Shown here in pieces: positions 10,435-22,002 of a stretch of 64,000 nt of DNA. A model generated the notes under the pieces. It was not told where the DNA came from. It saw nothing but the letters and a program-made list of their open reading frames with translations, and did not search any database. A program made the position numbers and the translations under genes. Source of the DNA: Rheum nobile (lineage: Eukaryota > Streptophyta > Magnoliopsida > Caryophyllales > Polygonaceae); NCBI GenBank assembly GCA_027886185.1, contig WOAB01000093.1:6634001-6698000 (forward strand). The letters are read 5' to 3'. Every line of letters begins with the position of its first letter. The first letter of the stretch is position 1.

Positions 10435-10921
10435 CTTGTTCTACTTGTTGTGTAGTGTGGTATGGGGGGCTTGCATGCTTTCCCATGGGCACTCCGTTAT
10501 GATTTTCGGGGATTATTGGTGTTGTTTGGATGGCCTGCGTGCCTTTCCAGAGACACCTTTGTCGGCTTTGTGTGGAAGACTTGCATGTCTCTCCGCGTTT
10601 GCCAGTTATATGTTCCTTTTGTTTTGTTTGGCCTGGATTTCGATGATGGGGTTGCAGGGGTGCTCTTTTTCCTCTATGTCTGGTTTTTCCCTTGGGGTTT
10701 TCCAACATAGAGGTTTTAATGAGGCCCGGGGTATTTCCTACCCTGCTCTTATAGCTGCAGCCCTGGCCATGGGGTTTTATTCTCTGATGCTCGCTTTGGC
10801 ATAGTTTGGAAGGCCTGCGTGCTTGTCCATTTGTGCTTTTATTCTTTGCTTCGCTTCTTCTTCCCTCTTTGTAGGGTCTTACTTAATCGAATTTACCTTT
10901 ACACCAAAAAAAAAACAAAAA
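10435..10921 (+). other. LINE A2 3' UTR and tail
   Basis: About 470 bases of the long 3' UTR type shared with A1, including a block near 10676-10790 (TTTTTCCCTTGGGGTTTTCC ... ATAGCTGCAGCCCTGGCCAT) that A3-A5 lack. It ends with the shared 3' signature and an A-rich tail. Confidence 0.75.
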
Positions 10922-10933
10922 AGAGCTCTCAGT
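10922..10933 (+). repeat. Junction 12-mer AGAGCTCTCAGT (A2/A3 joint)
   Basis: Perfect copy. Here it is followed after only four bases (TCCC) by the ORF1 start of A3, so no LINE leader separates it from the coding region. Confidence 0.88.
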
Positions 10934-10937
10934 TCCC

Positions 10938-12842
10938 ATGGGGAAGAAAAAGAAGAGCAACTTGTCTCCCTCCCATGGAGTCCAAAACCCCGACAAGTAC
11001 CTTGAAGCTCCGGCGGTGGTTGCCAAGGGCGGCGCTCTTGATGCTCTTGGCGGCAAAGGTGGCGCAAAGAAGTTGAAAATGGCCGGCCCCTTGGCTCCTT
11101 TGGTGGTTGGTGCTACCAAGAAACCGATGGAGCTAGGAGATCTCATCGGCCTTGGGTTCGAAGAAGTGGTAGGAAATGATGGTGATGATTTGTCCGAAGG
11201 TAGCTCCGAGGAAGGAGATGTGTTCCCGGCGGATTCCAACCTTGTGCCGCCGCCGCCGGTGACTAGGTTTGGAGATGGATCGGCCCTTGGTCCCTTGGCC
11301 GGTGTGGAAGGTCAATTGGGTATTGATGGCCTAGGGAGCTCCAAGGTGGCCGAATGCAAGGTCACAACCAAAGACGCCTCGGCTCTTGATGCCAACGACG
11401 CCTTCATTGATGGCGCGCCGCGTCCGGATGTTGGCATACATGCCATGGCCATTGATGGCGCCTTGGCTACCGGTCCCGCCAAAGGGCCTTCCCTTGGTGT
11501 TGATGGTCATGTTGGTACAAGTGCTTCCGCTCCGAAATCCTATGCCGCCGTGACCACGGCCCCCGCCGCCGCTCCCCGTCCCGACGCCGATGTTGCTCGG
11601 CCGAATGCTTGGTCCATCGGCTCTAAGAAAATCTTCATGAATTCGGGCCTTGGAGGGAAGCTTGCCTTCACGCAGCCCTCATCCAATCGTGTGGCTATCA
11701 AGGTCGCCGAGGGCCTCCCCGTGCAAGCCGTGTGGGGGTGGTCTCTCCTTGGCCAATATGTGGGCTATCAACCGAGCCATTTCTTAATTGTTGATATGAT
11801 GAAAGCTTGGGGTGTCAAGGCTAGATACTGGGTGGAAGAAGGGTAGATGATCTTCCAATTTGAGTCTGAGGAGAATCAAGACAAGGTGCTCAAGGGTGGC
11901 CCCTATTTTATTCATGGAAAACCGATGATCCTTAAGCATATTCCGGAGAAATTTGCTTTCAACCGGCGTGACATTGCTACCATCCCTCTTTGGGTTCGTA
12001 TCTTTGGGCTTTCCAAGAGATTTTGGACCCCAGAGATTCTCGGCCGAATTGCTTCACATGTGGGCAAGCCTCTCTTTATGGATCCCGTGACCGATAGTAG
12101 GAAGAGAGGTTCGTATGCTCGGGTGTTGGTTGAAATCATTTTTTCTGAGGCCATCACTAGGGAAGTTTGCCTTGATTATGATGATGGGGATTCGGTTGAG
12201 TGCTCCTTCCTTGTTGAAAATGAGCCCTTGTATTGCAAGGGTTGTTGCTCTTTTGGGCATGGTGATGAAGATTGCTCCTTCAAGGAAAAGAAGGTTGCGG
12301 TGGGAGTTAAAATCAAGAGGGCTCCCAAGGCACCGAAGGGCATGGCCAAGAAAGTTGACAAGGTTGCCGGGGTTGATGTTGTCATGGATGCCAACGCCTT
12401 AAGGGAAGCAATCCTCAACATGGATGAGGACAATGTTAGTGTGGGAAAGGTCACGGCCTTGAATGCCAAGGCCTCGGATGCCATGGCCGAAAGCGAGCTT
12501 GAATCCTCTAGTGAGGATGAGGATGGAAATCAAGAGAATTTTGGGGATGATGAGGAGGACTCTAGCTCGGACGAGTCCTCGGAAGAGCACAATGGAAGCT
12601 TGGAAGATGGGGAGGTTGGGGCCTCCATAATCTCCGGTGATGAAAGTGGAGATAGCCGAGTGGAGGAAGAAGAGTCTCCCTTTGTGAAGGTTGTGTCTCG
12701 GTCACAAAGAAAGAAGGCCAAGTCGGTGGAAGGTAGGCCCTTGGTGATTGGTCTCCCGGCCCCCCCTAAATGGCCAAAGGACCCGTTTCCTACACGAAGC
12801 TCTCGGAGAACCCGAGGACACAAGCACAAGGTGTCCTCATGA
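10938..12842 (+). pseudogene. LINE A3 ORF1 with one nonsense codon
   Basis: 634-codon frame starting MGKKKKSNLSPSHGVQN. The N-terminal linker is longer than in A2 (extra ~60 residues between nt 11270 and 11460). The DUF4283-like domain (from WGWSLLGQYVGY, nt ~11730) is interrupted at TAG 11844-11846, where every other copy has TGG (Trp in EEGWMIFQF; EEGWTIFQF in A5). After the stop the same frame continues through the zinc knuckle (CKGCCSFGHGDEDC, nt ~12238) and the acidic region to TGA 12840-12842, overlapping ORF2. The change is a single G-to-A transition. Confidence 0.9.
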
Positions 12843-15800
12843 AGGTCCTCGCATGGAATATTCAAGGGCTTGGCCAAGCCCGGAAACAAAATGGCTTGCT
12901 TGGAGTGCTTCGTGATTTTGAGGTAAAGATTTATGGTATTTTTGAAACTAAATGTGGTGGTCTTGATATTGCTAAGTTAGGGCGCCTTGTGGCGCCGGGT
13001 TGGGAGTTTGCTTCAAATTTCCATCTTGATTCTCGTGGGCGCATTCTTGTCATGTGGGATGTAAGTTGGTATGATGTTGAGTTTGTTGGCATGTCTACCC
13101 AACATGTTGGTTGCCTTCTTATGTGCAAGACAACCGGGGAGAAATTTGGTGTATGTTTTGTGTATGGCTTGCATAGTATGGTGGCGCGCCGGGCAATTTG
13201 GGGGCATATGGATGAGCTTTTTGAGGCTCATGACTTACCTTGGCTTGTGATGGGCGACTTCAATTGTGTGATGGCCGAGGAGGAGAGGTTCAATGGGGCC
13301 CCGGTTTCCATGTATGAGAGCAAGGACATGGTTGATGCTTGTCGGCGTCTTGGGCTTGTGGACTCTCCAAGCACAAGTGGCAACCCTTTCACTTGGACCA
13401 ACAACACCGTGTGGAGCAAAATTGACCGAGTCTTGGTAAATCCTTCTTGGCTCAATTCAGTTTTTTATTGTCATACTTACTATCCGGATATGTGGCACCT
13501 CTCGGACCACAAGCCGGGCATTGTGTCCTTGCGTAGGATCTCCCGGAATGGCAAGAAGTACTTCAAGTTCTTCAATATGTGGGCCGACCATCCGAAGTTC
13601 AAGGAGGTGATCCGGGAAGGGTGGGTGACTCATCTCTGAGGCTCCTACCAATTCCGGCTTGCCAAAATCCTCCTTGGCTTGAAGAGGCCCTTAAAGAACC
13701 TCAACGAGTTGGAGTTTAGCCACATCTCAACAAGGGCGGCCGAGGCCAATCTCGGTTTCTCTCATGCCCTTGAGGACCTCCGGCGGAATCCGGGCTCCCC
13801 GGATGCTTGGAGGTTGGTGGAGAGCTCCAAGATGAAGGCTACGAGATTGAATGATGCGGAGGCTAGCTTCCTCGGGCAACAAGCCAAGGCCAAGTACATC
13901 CTCAAGAGTGATCGTTGTACCAAGTATTTCCATGCCATGATGAGAGCTAATGGGCGTCGGAATCACATTCCCTTCATCACCAAAAATGATGGGAGCCGTT
14001 CTACGTCCATGGAGGAGGTGGTGGGGGAATTTGAGGCCTTTTTCAAAGGCTTGTTTGGCAAGGAGGTTTCGGTGGCCCGGCCGACGCCGGACGACTTTGC
14101 TTTTGGCCCTCGGTTAACCGAGGAGGAGGGCTCTTCGCTTGAGGTTCCGGTGTCTAATTCGGAGATCAAGGCGGCTCTTTGGTCTATGGGTGATGACAAG
14201 TCGCCCGACCCCGATGGTTTCACCGCCAAATTCTTTAAGGCAACTTGGGACATCACCGGTCCCGAGGTGTGTTCGGCGGTGAAAGAGTTCTTCACCAATT
14301 GGAAACTTCTTCGGCAACTCAACCACACCATCATCTCACTCATCCCCAAGGTTGATTCTTCGGCCCGGGTCGAGCACTTCCGGCCCATTGCTTGTTGGAA
14401 CATGGTTTACAAGATCATCTCGAAGGTTATGACTCTCCGGCTTGGCAAGTGCCTCGGCTCCCTCATCGATCCGGCCCAAAGCGCCTTTGTGGAGGGTCGG
14501 TTGATGTCGGATAACATCTTCCTTGTCCAAGAGCTCTTGAGGAAGTACAATGTGACTAGAGAGACCCGGCGTTGCTTCTTGAATGTGGACCTTGCCAAGG
14601 CCTATGATACGGTCTCATGGGATTTTCTTCGGTTTGCTCTTGTCCACCTTGGCTTCCCTCCGAAGTTTGTGGCTTGGATCATGGAATGTGTGTGTTCGGC
14701 CTCTTACTCAATCAAGATCAACAAGGGCATCCATGGCTTCTTCCCGGGCAAGCGTGGCTTAAGGCAAGGTGACCCCCTCTCTCCCCTCCTCTTTGTGATT
14801 TGCATGGAGCTTCTTTCTTGCTTGATTAAGAAGGAGGCTTCTAGAGGCTCTTTCCATTTCCATCAACATTGTGAGAGCTTGAGGCTTACCCACCTTATGT
14901 TCGCCGATGACATTGTCCTCTTTTGCCGTGGGGATGTGGGTTCGGTCAAGGTGCTTATGGGGTGTTTGGAGAGGTTTGAAGTGATTTCCGGCTTGTGTGT
15001 GAATGTGGGGAAGTCGTCTCTTTTTTTCGGCTCGGTCCCGGCCCTTGAGCGTAAGCCCATTCTCGCCGCCACCGGGTTCAAGGAGGGTGTCTTCCCCTTC
15101 CGCTACTTGGGGATCCCTATTAGCCCTCACGGCCTTCGGGTTATGGATTACAAGCCTCTTCTTGACAAGATTAGTGGTTACCTCAACGCTTGGGCCAAGA
15201 AGAGCATCTCCTTTGCCGGGAGAAAGGAGTTGATTGCGTCGGTTCTCCAAGGATGCGAAGGGTTTTGGCTTTCCATCTTGCCAATGCCCTTTGGTGTCCT
15301 CAATAACTTGATTGGCATATGTCGTGGGTTCCTTTGGAAGCGGCCTCGTGTTAGATGGGTGGACGTTTGTGTTCCTAAGAGGGAAGGGGGTCTTGGCCTC
15401 TTGGACCTTGGTACTTGGAACAAGTGCTTCATGTTGAAGCACTTTTGGCACATCTTGGACATGCGGGATAGCCTTTGGGTGAGATGGGTGCATCATCGGT
15501 ATCTTGGTGTGGTTGAGCCCCTTGATTGGGAGCCTCATAAGCGGGATTCGCCTTTGATCAAGGCTATTCTTCTTGCTCGGGATTTGATTGAGGAGCTTCC
15601 GAGTAGGGAGGCTAACATTGAGGAGACTCTCTCGGCATGGTGTAAGGAGGGGCGGTTTAGGGTGGCCTTGGCATACGAGGCTCTCCGGGATAGGCGATCG
15701 GTTGTGAGATGGGCCAAGGTGGTGTGGCCGAAGCACAACACTCCGAAGCATATGTTCATCCTTTGGCTCGCTACCCTTGGCAAGCTCTCCACCTATGATA

Positions 15801-16180
15801 GGCTCATGTTCCTTGATGTCGAGCCGGGGTGTCGCTTATGTGGGGCGGAGTTGGAGACTCATGATCACTTGTTCTTTGAGTGCCCCTTCGCTAGTGACAT
15901 TTGGCGTGAGGTTCGTGTTCGCTTCATGATTCCCGCCGAGGTGTCTTCGGTGCGGCGTGCCTTGCATTGGCTTCGGAGGAATGCCCGTGGCCTTGGGTGC
16001 CTTTCCCAGGCTCGTGTATTTGCTCTCTCGGCGACGGTCTACTACATTTGGCATGCCCGAAATGCTTGTGTGTTTGATGCTAATCGTGTCCCTAAGGAGG
16101 TTGTGGCTCGCTTGATTATTACGCATGTATTTCGATTACTTCATGATAGATTTCCCCCATGTATGGTTGAGACTTTGTAG
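12839..16180 (+). pseudogene. LINE A3 ORF2 endonuclease-RT with one nonsense codon
   Basis: 3342 bases, the same length as intact A1 ORF2. The only interruption is TGA at 13637-13639, where A1 and A2 have an Arg codon (CGT or CGA) in THLRG; a C-to-T change at CpG explains it against A2. This lies just after the endonuclease domain, so a truncated endonuclease-only product is possible. RT motifs AYDTVSW, GLRQGDPLSP and FADD and the zf-RVT cysteines are intact downstream. The conserved SPGPDGF is SPDPDGF here, which may weaken the RT even without the stop. Confidence 0.92.
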
Positions 16181-16358
16181 CTTGTATTGTTTATTGCGTA
16201 GCTTGGAAGGCTTGCATGCTTCTCCTTCTACGTTTGGTTTTGCATAGTTTTGGAAGGCCTGCGTGCTTGTCCACCTATGCCGTGATTGTTGTATGTGCTT
16301 TGTCACCCTCTTTGTAGGGTCTTACTTAATCGAATTTACCATTCCCCCCCCAAAAAAA
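16181..16358 (+). other. LINE A3 3' UTR and tail
   Basis: Short 3' UTR form (~175 bases) with GGAAGGCCTGCGTGCTTGTCC, the shared signature GTAGGGTCTTACTTAATCG, a C8 run (16344-16351) and an A8 tail. Confidence 0.75.
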
Positions 16359-16370
16359 AGAGCTCTCAGT
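16359..16370 (+). repeat. Junction 12-mer AGAGCTCTCAGT (A3/A4 joint)
   Basis: Perfect copy directly after the A3 tail, its first A shared with the tail, followed by the A4 leader. Confidence 0.85.
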
Positions 16371-16704
16371 AGTAAGAATGAGCTCCGGTCCTCTTCCTTG
16401 GCGATTTCCGGGGCGATTTCCGGCGTCCTCTTTTCCCTTCTCCGTCTTGCTCCGGCAAGGGTTTCCTCACGAGCCCCTTGTCCATTGTTCATGGTGGTAT
16501 CCCCTCGAGTCACCACCGAACCGGAGCCTTCTTCTTTTGTCCCTTTTTGTCCGGCGTTTGTGCTCCGGCGCTTGGGTTTTGTTTGCCGCCTAGTGTCCCG
16601 GTGTCTTCTCTCCTCTTGTTTTCCGCTTGGTTTCCAGCGTTTTGTTTTCGTTTGGTTTCCGGTGGTTGTGTTTGTGTGCCGGCTTCACCACGCGAGCGGT
16701 GCCC
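16371..16704 (+). promoter_or_regulatory. LINE A4 5' UTR
   Basis: 334 bases, shorter than in A2. Contains a tandem duplication around GCGATTTCCGG (16401-16423) also seen in A5, and the CACCACCGAACCGGAG block. The frame upstream of ATG 16705 is open back to 16627, but MAKKKK at 16705 aligns with the MGKKK starts of the other copies. Confidence 0.55.
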
Positions 16705-18486
16705 ATGGCGAAGAAGAAGAAGTCCTCTTCGTCCCCTTCGCTTGGCGTTCAAGATCCAAGCAAGTACCTTGCCGATCATGTGGTGGCCGTCAAGGGCGGC
16801 GCTATTGGTGTCAAGGGCCGCGCTAAGAAGATGAAGTCCGCTCCCTTGGCTGCCTTGGTGGACGTCGCGAACAAGCCCCCGGTTGTTGATGGTTCTATTG
16901 GTCCGGAACTTGAAGAGGTCGTGGCCAACGAGGAAAATGCCTTGTCCGATGATGAAGCCGACGTGCTTGGGGATTTTCCGGCGTTGCCTAACCCTAAGCC
17001 ACCGCTCCCGGCGTTGGGGGTTGACGGTGCTCCGGTCCAAGTTCCCAAGGCGGGAATGAATGTGCATGCTCGCATTTATGGCACGCGGAGTTCCGAGGTA
17101 GGCATGCCCACCGTGCCCATTGATGGCGCCTCGGCTCCTGCCCACACCAACGACTCCTGCCTTGGCTTAAATGCCCCATTGATTGCTGGCGGGCATGTCG
17201 GCACTAGCGCCTCGGCTCCGAAGTCCTATGCCAACGCGGCGCAGGTCCCCGGCGTGGCTGGCCACCCCGGCGCTGGTGCTTCCCGGCCTAATGCTTGGGC
17301 CTCGGGTTCGAAAAAGATTTTCATGAACTCCGGTCTTGGTGGTAAGCTCGCCTTCACTCCGCCTACGTCCAACCGTGTTTCCATCAAGGTCTCCGAGGGC
17401 CTTTCCAAACAAGCCGTGTGGGGGTGGTCCCTTCTTGGCCAATACGTGGGCTATCACCCGGGCCATTTTTTGATCGTTGACATGATGAATTCTTGGGGTG
17501 TCAAGGCTCGATACCGTGTGGAAGAGGGCTGGATGATCTTCCAATTTGAGTCGGAGGAGGATCAAGACAAGGTGCTCAAAGGAGGTCCTTACTTTATTCA
17601 TGGCAAGCCGATGATCCTCAAGCATATTTCGGAAAAGTTTGCCTTCAACCGTCGTGACATTGCAACCATTCCTCTATGGGTCCGCATCTTCGGCCTTTCC
17701 AAGACCTTTTGGACCCTGGAGGTGCTTGGTCGAATTGCTTCTCATGTGGGCAAGCCGCTTTTCATGGATCCCGTGACCGATGGTAGGAAGCGTGGCTCCT
17801 ACGCCCGGGTTTTGGTGGAAATCAACTTTGCCACGCCTATCACAAGGGATGTAAGTTTGGATTTTGATGATGGAGAGTCACTTGATTGCTCTTTCCTTAT
17901 TGAAAATGAACCCTTGTATTGTAAGGGGTGTTGTTCTTTTGGACATGATGATGAAGGTTGCTCGTTCAAGGAGAAAAAGGTTGCCGTTGGTGTTAAGGCG
18001 AAAAGAAATCCCAAGGCCTCGAAGCACAATTCTCGGAGTGGGGTTGGCCTTGCCGGGGTTGATGGTGCCTTGGATGCCAATGCCTTGAAGGATTCGCTCC
18101 CTCCGATGGATGATCATATCGCCCCGGGGAATGAATCCGACCGTGTGAGTGGATGCTCAAGTGAGGATAAGAATGGATCACAAGTGTCCTCTAGTGATGA
18201 AGAGGCGGCTCCTAGTTGTGATGTGTCTTCGGAGGATGAGGACAATGCTAGTGTGGAGTTTGATGATGTTAGCCCATCCAAGCCTGCCGGGGATGGACAT
18301 GGAGGGAACCGTGAGGTGGTGGACCTCCCATTTGTGAAGGTTGTGCCCAAGTCTCAAAAGAAGAAGGCCAAGATGGCGGAGAACAAGGCCTTGGTGATAG
18401 GCCTTCTTGCAACCCCCAAATGGCCAACGACCTCGAGAGCCCTAAGAAGTAAAGGAGTGGGGCGTAAGGACAATGTGTCCTCATGA
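16705..18486 (+). CDS. LINE A4 ORF1 protein, intact (593 aa)
   Basis: Unbroken frame starting MAKKKKSSSSPSLGVQDPSK. A Pro/Ala-rich linker precedes the DUF4283-like domain, which begins at WGWSLLGQYVGYHPG (nt ~17420) and runs to YARVLVEINFA. The zinc knuckle is CKGCCSFGHDDEGC (nt ~17920), followed by an acidic Ser-rich tail and a Lys-rich end. It should bind LINE RNA as the Gag-like partner of ORF2. TGA 18484-18486 overlaps the ORF2 ATG. With A5 it is one of two complete uninterrupted ORF1 frames in the window. Confidence 0.9.
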   Translation: MAKKKKSSSSPSLGVQDPSKYLADHVVAVKGGAIGVKGRAKKMKSAPLAALVDVANKPPVVDGSIGPELEEVVANEENALSDDEADVLGDFPALPNPKPPLPALGVDGAPVQVPKAGMNVHARIYGTRSSEVGMPTVPIDGASAPAHTNDSCLGLNAPLIAGGHVGTSASAPKSYANAAQVPGVAGHPGAGASRPNAWASGSKKIFMNSGLGGKLAFTPPTSNRVSIKVSEGLSKQAVWGWSLLGQYVGYHPGHFLIVDMMNSWGVKARYRVEEGWMIFQFESEEDQDKVLKGGPYFIHGKPMILKHISEKFAFNRRDIATIPLWVRIFGLSKTFWTLEVLGRIASHVGKPLFMDPVTDGRKRGSYARVLVEINFATPITRDVSLDFDDGESLDCSFLIENEPLYCKGCCSFGHDDEGCSFKEKKVAVGVKAKRNPKASKHNSRSGVGLAGVDGALDANALKDSLPPMDDHIAPGNESDRVSGCSSEDKNGSQVSSSDEEAAPSCDVSSEDEDNASVEFDDVSPSKPAGDGHGGNREVVDLPFVKVVPKSQKKKAKMAENKALVIGLLATPKWPTTSRALRSKGVGRKDNVSS

Positions 18487-21400
18487 AGGTCCTTCCTTGG
18501 AACATTCAAGGGCTTGGCCAAGCCCGGAAACAAAATGGCTTGCATGGAGTGATTCGTGATTTTGAGGCTAAGGTATGTGGCATTTTTGAAACTAAACGTG
18601 GTGGGTTTGATGTTCCTAAGTTAGTGCACCTTGTGGCTCCGGGTTGGGAGTTTTCTTCCAATTTCCATCTTGACTCTCGTGGGCGCATTCTTGTCATGTG
18701 GGATGCAAGTTGGTATGATGTTGAGTTTGTTGGCATGTCTACCCAACATGTTGGTTGCCTTCTTATGTGCAAGACAACCGGGGAGAAATTTGGTGTATGT
18801 TTTGTGTATGGCTTGTATAGTGTGGTGGCGCGCCGGCCGATTTGGGGGCATGTTGATGAGCTTTTTGCGGCTCATGAGTTACCTTGGCTTGTGATGGGTG
18901 ACTTTAATTGTGTCATGGCTGGGGAGGAGAGGATTAATGGTGAGCCGGTTTCCATGTACGAGTGCAAGGATATGGTTGATGCTTGTCGGCGTCATGGACT
19001 TGTGGACTCGCCATGCACTAGTGGCAACCCTTTTACTTGGACCAACAACACCGTGTGGAGCAAAATTGACTGTGCTTTGGTAAATCCTTCTTGGCTCAAT
19101 TCTGATTTTTATTGTCATACTACTTATCTGGATATGTGGCACCTCTCGGACCACAAGCCGGGCATTGTGTCATTGCGTAGGGTCTCCGAGAATGGCAAGA
19201 CATACTTCAAGTTCTTCAATATGTGGGCCGGCCATCCGAAGTTCAAGGAGGTTATCCGGGAGGGGTGGATGACTCATCACCGAGGCACCTACCAATTCCG
19301 GCTTGCCAAGCTCCTCCTTGTCTTGAAGATGCCTCTGAAGAACCTCAACAAGTTGGAGTTTAGCCACATTTCCTCTAGGGCGTCCGAGGCCAACCTCGAT
19401 TTCTCTCGCGCCCTTGAGGAACTCCGGCTGAATCCGGACTGTCCAGATGCTAGGCGGTTGGTGGAGGTCTCTAAAATCAAGACTAAGAGATTGAATGATG
19501 CGGAAGCTAGCTTCCTCGGGCAACAAGCAAAAGCCAAGTATGTCCTCAAGAGTGATCGTTATACCAAGTATTTTCACTCCTTGATGAGAGCTAATGGGCG
19601 CCGGAATCACATTCCTTTCATCAACAAAAATGATGGGAGCCGTTCTACGTCCATGGAGGAAGTGGTGGGGAGTTTGAGGCCTTCTTCAAAGGCTTGTTTG
19701 ACGAGGAGGTCTCGGTGGCCCTCCCGGCGCCGGGCGATTTTGCGCATGGCCCTCGGTTGTCCGAGGAGGAGGGGGCTTTGCTTGAGGCGCCGGTGTCTAA
19801 TTCAGAGATCAAGGCGGCTCTTTGGTCCATGGGTGATGACAAATCGCCCGGCCCCGATGGTTTCACCGCCAAATTCTTCAAGGCATCTTGGGACATCACC
19901 GGGCCCGAGGTGTGTGCGGCGGTGAAAGAGTTCTTCACCAACGGTAAGCTTCTCCGGCAACTCAACCACACCATCATCTCACTCATCCCCAAGGTTGATT
20001 CTCCGGCTCGGGTTGATCACTTCCGGCCCATTGCTTGTTGCAACGTGGTTTACAAGATCATCTCGAAGGTCATGACTCTCCGGCTTGGCAAGTACCTCGA
20101 CACCCTCATTGATCCGGCCCAAAATGCCTTTATGGAGGGTCGGTTGATGTCGGACAACATCTTCCTTGTCCAAGAGCTCTTGAGAAAGTATAATGTGAAG
20201 AGAGAGACCCGGCGTTGCTTCTTGAATGTGGACCTTGCCAAGGCCTATGACACGGTTTCTTGGGATTTTCTTCGGTTTGCTCTTATCCACCTTGTCTTTC
20301 CTCCGAAGTTTGTGGCTTGGACCATGGAGTGTGTTTGTTCGGCCTCCTATTCAATCAAGATCAACAAAGGCATTCATGGCCTCTTTCCGGGCAAGCGCGG
20401 CTTAAGGCAAGGTGACCCCCTCTCCCCTCTCCTCTTTGTGATTTGCATGGAGCTTCTTTCCCGTTTGCTCAAGAAGGAGACCTTTAGGGGTTCCTTTCAC
20501 TACCACCAACATTGTGAGAGTTTGAGGCTCTCCCACCTCATGTTTGCCGACGATGTTGTGTTCTTTTGCCGTGGGGATGTGGACTCGGTTAGGGTCATTA
20601 TGGAGTGCTTGGAGAAGTTCAAGTTGATGTCCGGGTTGTGTGTGAATGAGGGGAAGTCCTCTATTTTTCTTGCCTCGGTGCCGGATCATGAGAAATGGCC
20701 CATTCTTACCACCACCGGGTTCAAAGTGGGGGTCTTCCCTTTCCGCTATTTGAGAATCCCCATTAGCCCCCATGGCCTTTGTGTCATGCACTACAAGCCT
20801 TTACTTGACAAGATTAGTGGGTACCTCAATGCTTGGGCCAAGAAGAGCATCTCTTTTGCCGGGAGAAAGGAGTTGATTGCGTCGGTTCTCCAAGGATGCG
20901 AAGGGTTTTGGCTATCCATCTTGCCGATGCCCTTCGGCGTCCTTAATAGCTTGATTGACATTTGCCGGGGGTTCCTTTGGAAGAGACCTCGTGTTAGATG
21001 GGTGGACATTTGTGTTCCGAGGAAGGAAGGGGGTCTTGGCCTCTTGGACCTTGGCGCTTGGAACAAGTGCTTTATGCTGAAGCACTTTTGGCACATCTTG
21101 GACATGCGTGATAGCCTTTGGGTGAGGTGGGTTCATCATCGGTACCTTGGTGTGGTTGAACCCCTTGAGTGGGAGCCTCATAAGCGGGACTCGCCTTTGA
21201 TCAAGGCCATTCTTCATGTTAGGGATTTTATTGAGGAGCTTCATGGGAGGGAGGCTAGCACCAAGGAGACCCTCTCGGCTTGGTGCAAGGAGGGGCGGTT
21301 TAGGGTGGCTTTGGCGTATGAGGCTATTCGGGATAGGCGGCCGGTTGTGAGGTGGGCCAAGGAGGTGTGGCCGGCGCACAGTACTCCGAAGCATATGTTC

Positions 21401-21823
21401 ATTCTTTGGCTCGCTACCCTTGGTAAGCTCTCTACTTATGATAAACTTTTGTTCCTTGATGTTGAGCCGGGGTGTAGCTTGTGTGGGGCGGAGTTGGAGA
21501 CCCATGATCAATTGTTCTTCGAGTGCCCTTATTCTAGTCACATTTGGCGTGAGGTTCGGGTGCGCTTCATGATTCCTGCTGCGGTGTCCTCGGTGCGGCG
21601 CGCCTTGCGCTGGCTCCGGCGGCATGCTCGCGGCCGTGGGTGCCTTGCCCGGGCTCGTGTGTTTGCTCTCTCGGCGGCTGTCTACTACATTTGGCATGCC
21701 TGAAATGCTTGTGTTTTTGATGCGAACCTTGTCCCCCACGAGGTTGTGACCCGCTTGATCATCACTCATGTTTTCCGCCTACTTCATGATTGTTTTCCAC
21801 CTTGTTTGGTTGAGACATTGTAG
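18483..21823 (+). pseudogene. LINE A4 ORF2 endonuclease-RT, one deletion and one nonsense codon
   Basis: Length 3341, one base short of intact A1. The deletion is in a G run (19667-19670, G4 versus G5 in A5) between endonuclease and RT; the frame resumes and RT motifs follow (AYDTVSW, GLRQGDPLSP, FADD). A TGA at 21701-21703 replaces the Arg codon of WHARNAC (C-to-T), removing the last ~40 residues. Substitutions unlike the other copies: ALAWN to ALPWN-type change at residue 5 (MKVLPWN), FETKC to FETKR, and YLGIPIS to YLRIPIS. These suggest relaxed selection after insertion. Confidence 0.9.
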
Positions 21824-21999
21824 CTTGTGTCGTTTGTTGCGTAGCATGGAAGGCTTGCATGCTTCTCCATTTACGCTTGGTTTTGCATAGTTTGGATGGC
21901 ATGCGTGCTTGTCCATTTATGCCCTGGATGTTGTAATTGTTTTTTTTTCACCCTACTCGTAGGGTCTTACTTTATCGAATTTACCATTCTCCCAAAAAA
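21824..21999 (+). other. LINE A4 3' UTR and tail
   Basis: Short-form 3' UTR with GGAAGGCTTGCATGCTTCTCC and a related repeat, ending in the shared 3' signature and A6. Confidence 0.72.
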
Positions 22000-22002
22000 G
22001 AA

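Larger units (their letters stand above)
4699..10921 (+). mobile_element. LINE copy A2, apparently full length
   Basis: Leader (4699-5377), ORF1 (5378), ORF2 (7094-10434), long 3' UTR and an A-rich tail (10906-10921, A10-C-A6). ORF1 is closest to A3 and the 3' UTR closest to A1. Two indels break it: extra bases in a C tract at 7011-7022, and a missing base near 8888. All elements of a complete copy are present. Confidence 0.93.
10934..16358 (+). mobile_element. LINE copy A3, lacking its 5' UTR
   Basis: The element begins four bases before the ORF1 ATG; the ~300-680 base leader of A2, A4 and A5 is absent. Both ORFs are full length with no indels but one nonsense codon each. The 3' UTR is short and the tail is A8 at 16352-16359. 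This looks like a 5'-truncated TPRT (target-primed reverse transcription) product that happened to keep both ORFs. Confidence 0.92.
16371..21999 (+). mobile_element. LINE copy A4
   Basis: Leader, intact ORF1 (16705-18486), ORF2 with one deletion and one nonsense codon (18483-21823), short 3' UTR and A6 tail (21994-21999). ORF1 and most of ORF2 are nearest to A5, but a ~140-base tract of the endonuclease (about 18675-18815) is nearly identical to A3 instead. Confidence 0.92.

Noticed and set aside
10922..10940. Spliced leader or intron removal explaining the missing A3 5' UTR
   Set aside because: Comparison with the A2 leader shows no GT-AG borders at the ends of the missing segment; 5' truncation is simpler.
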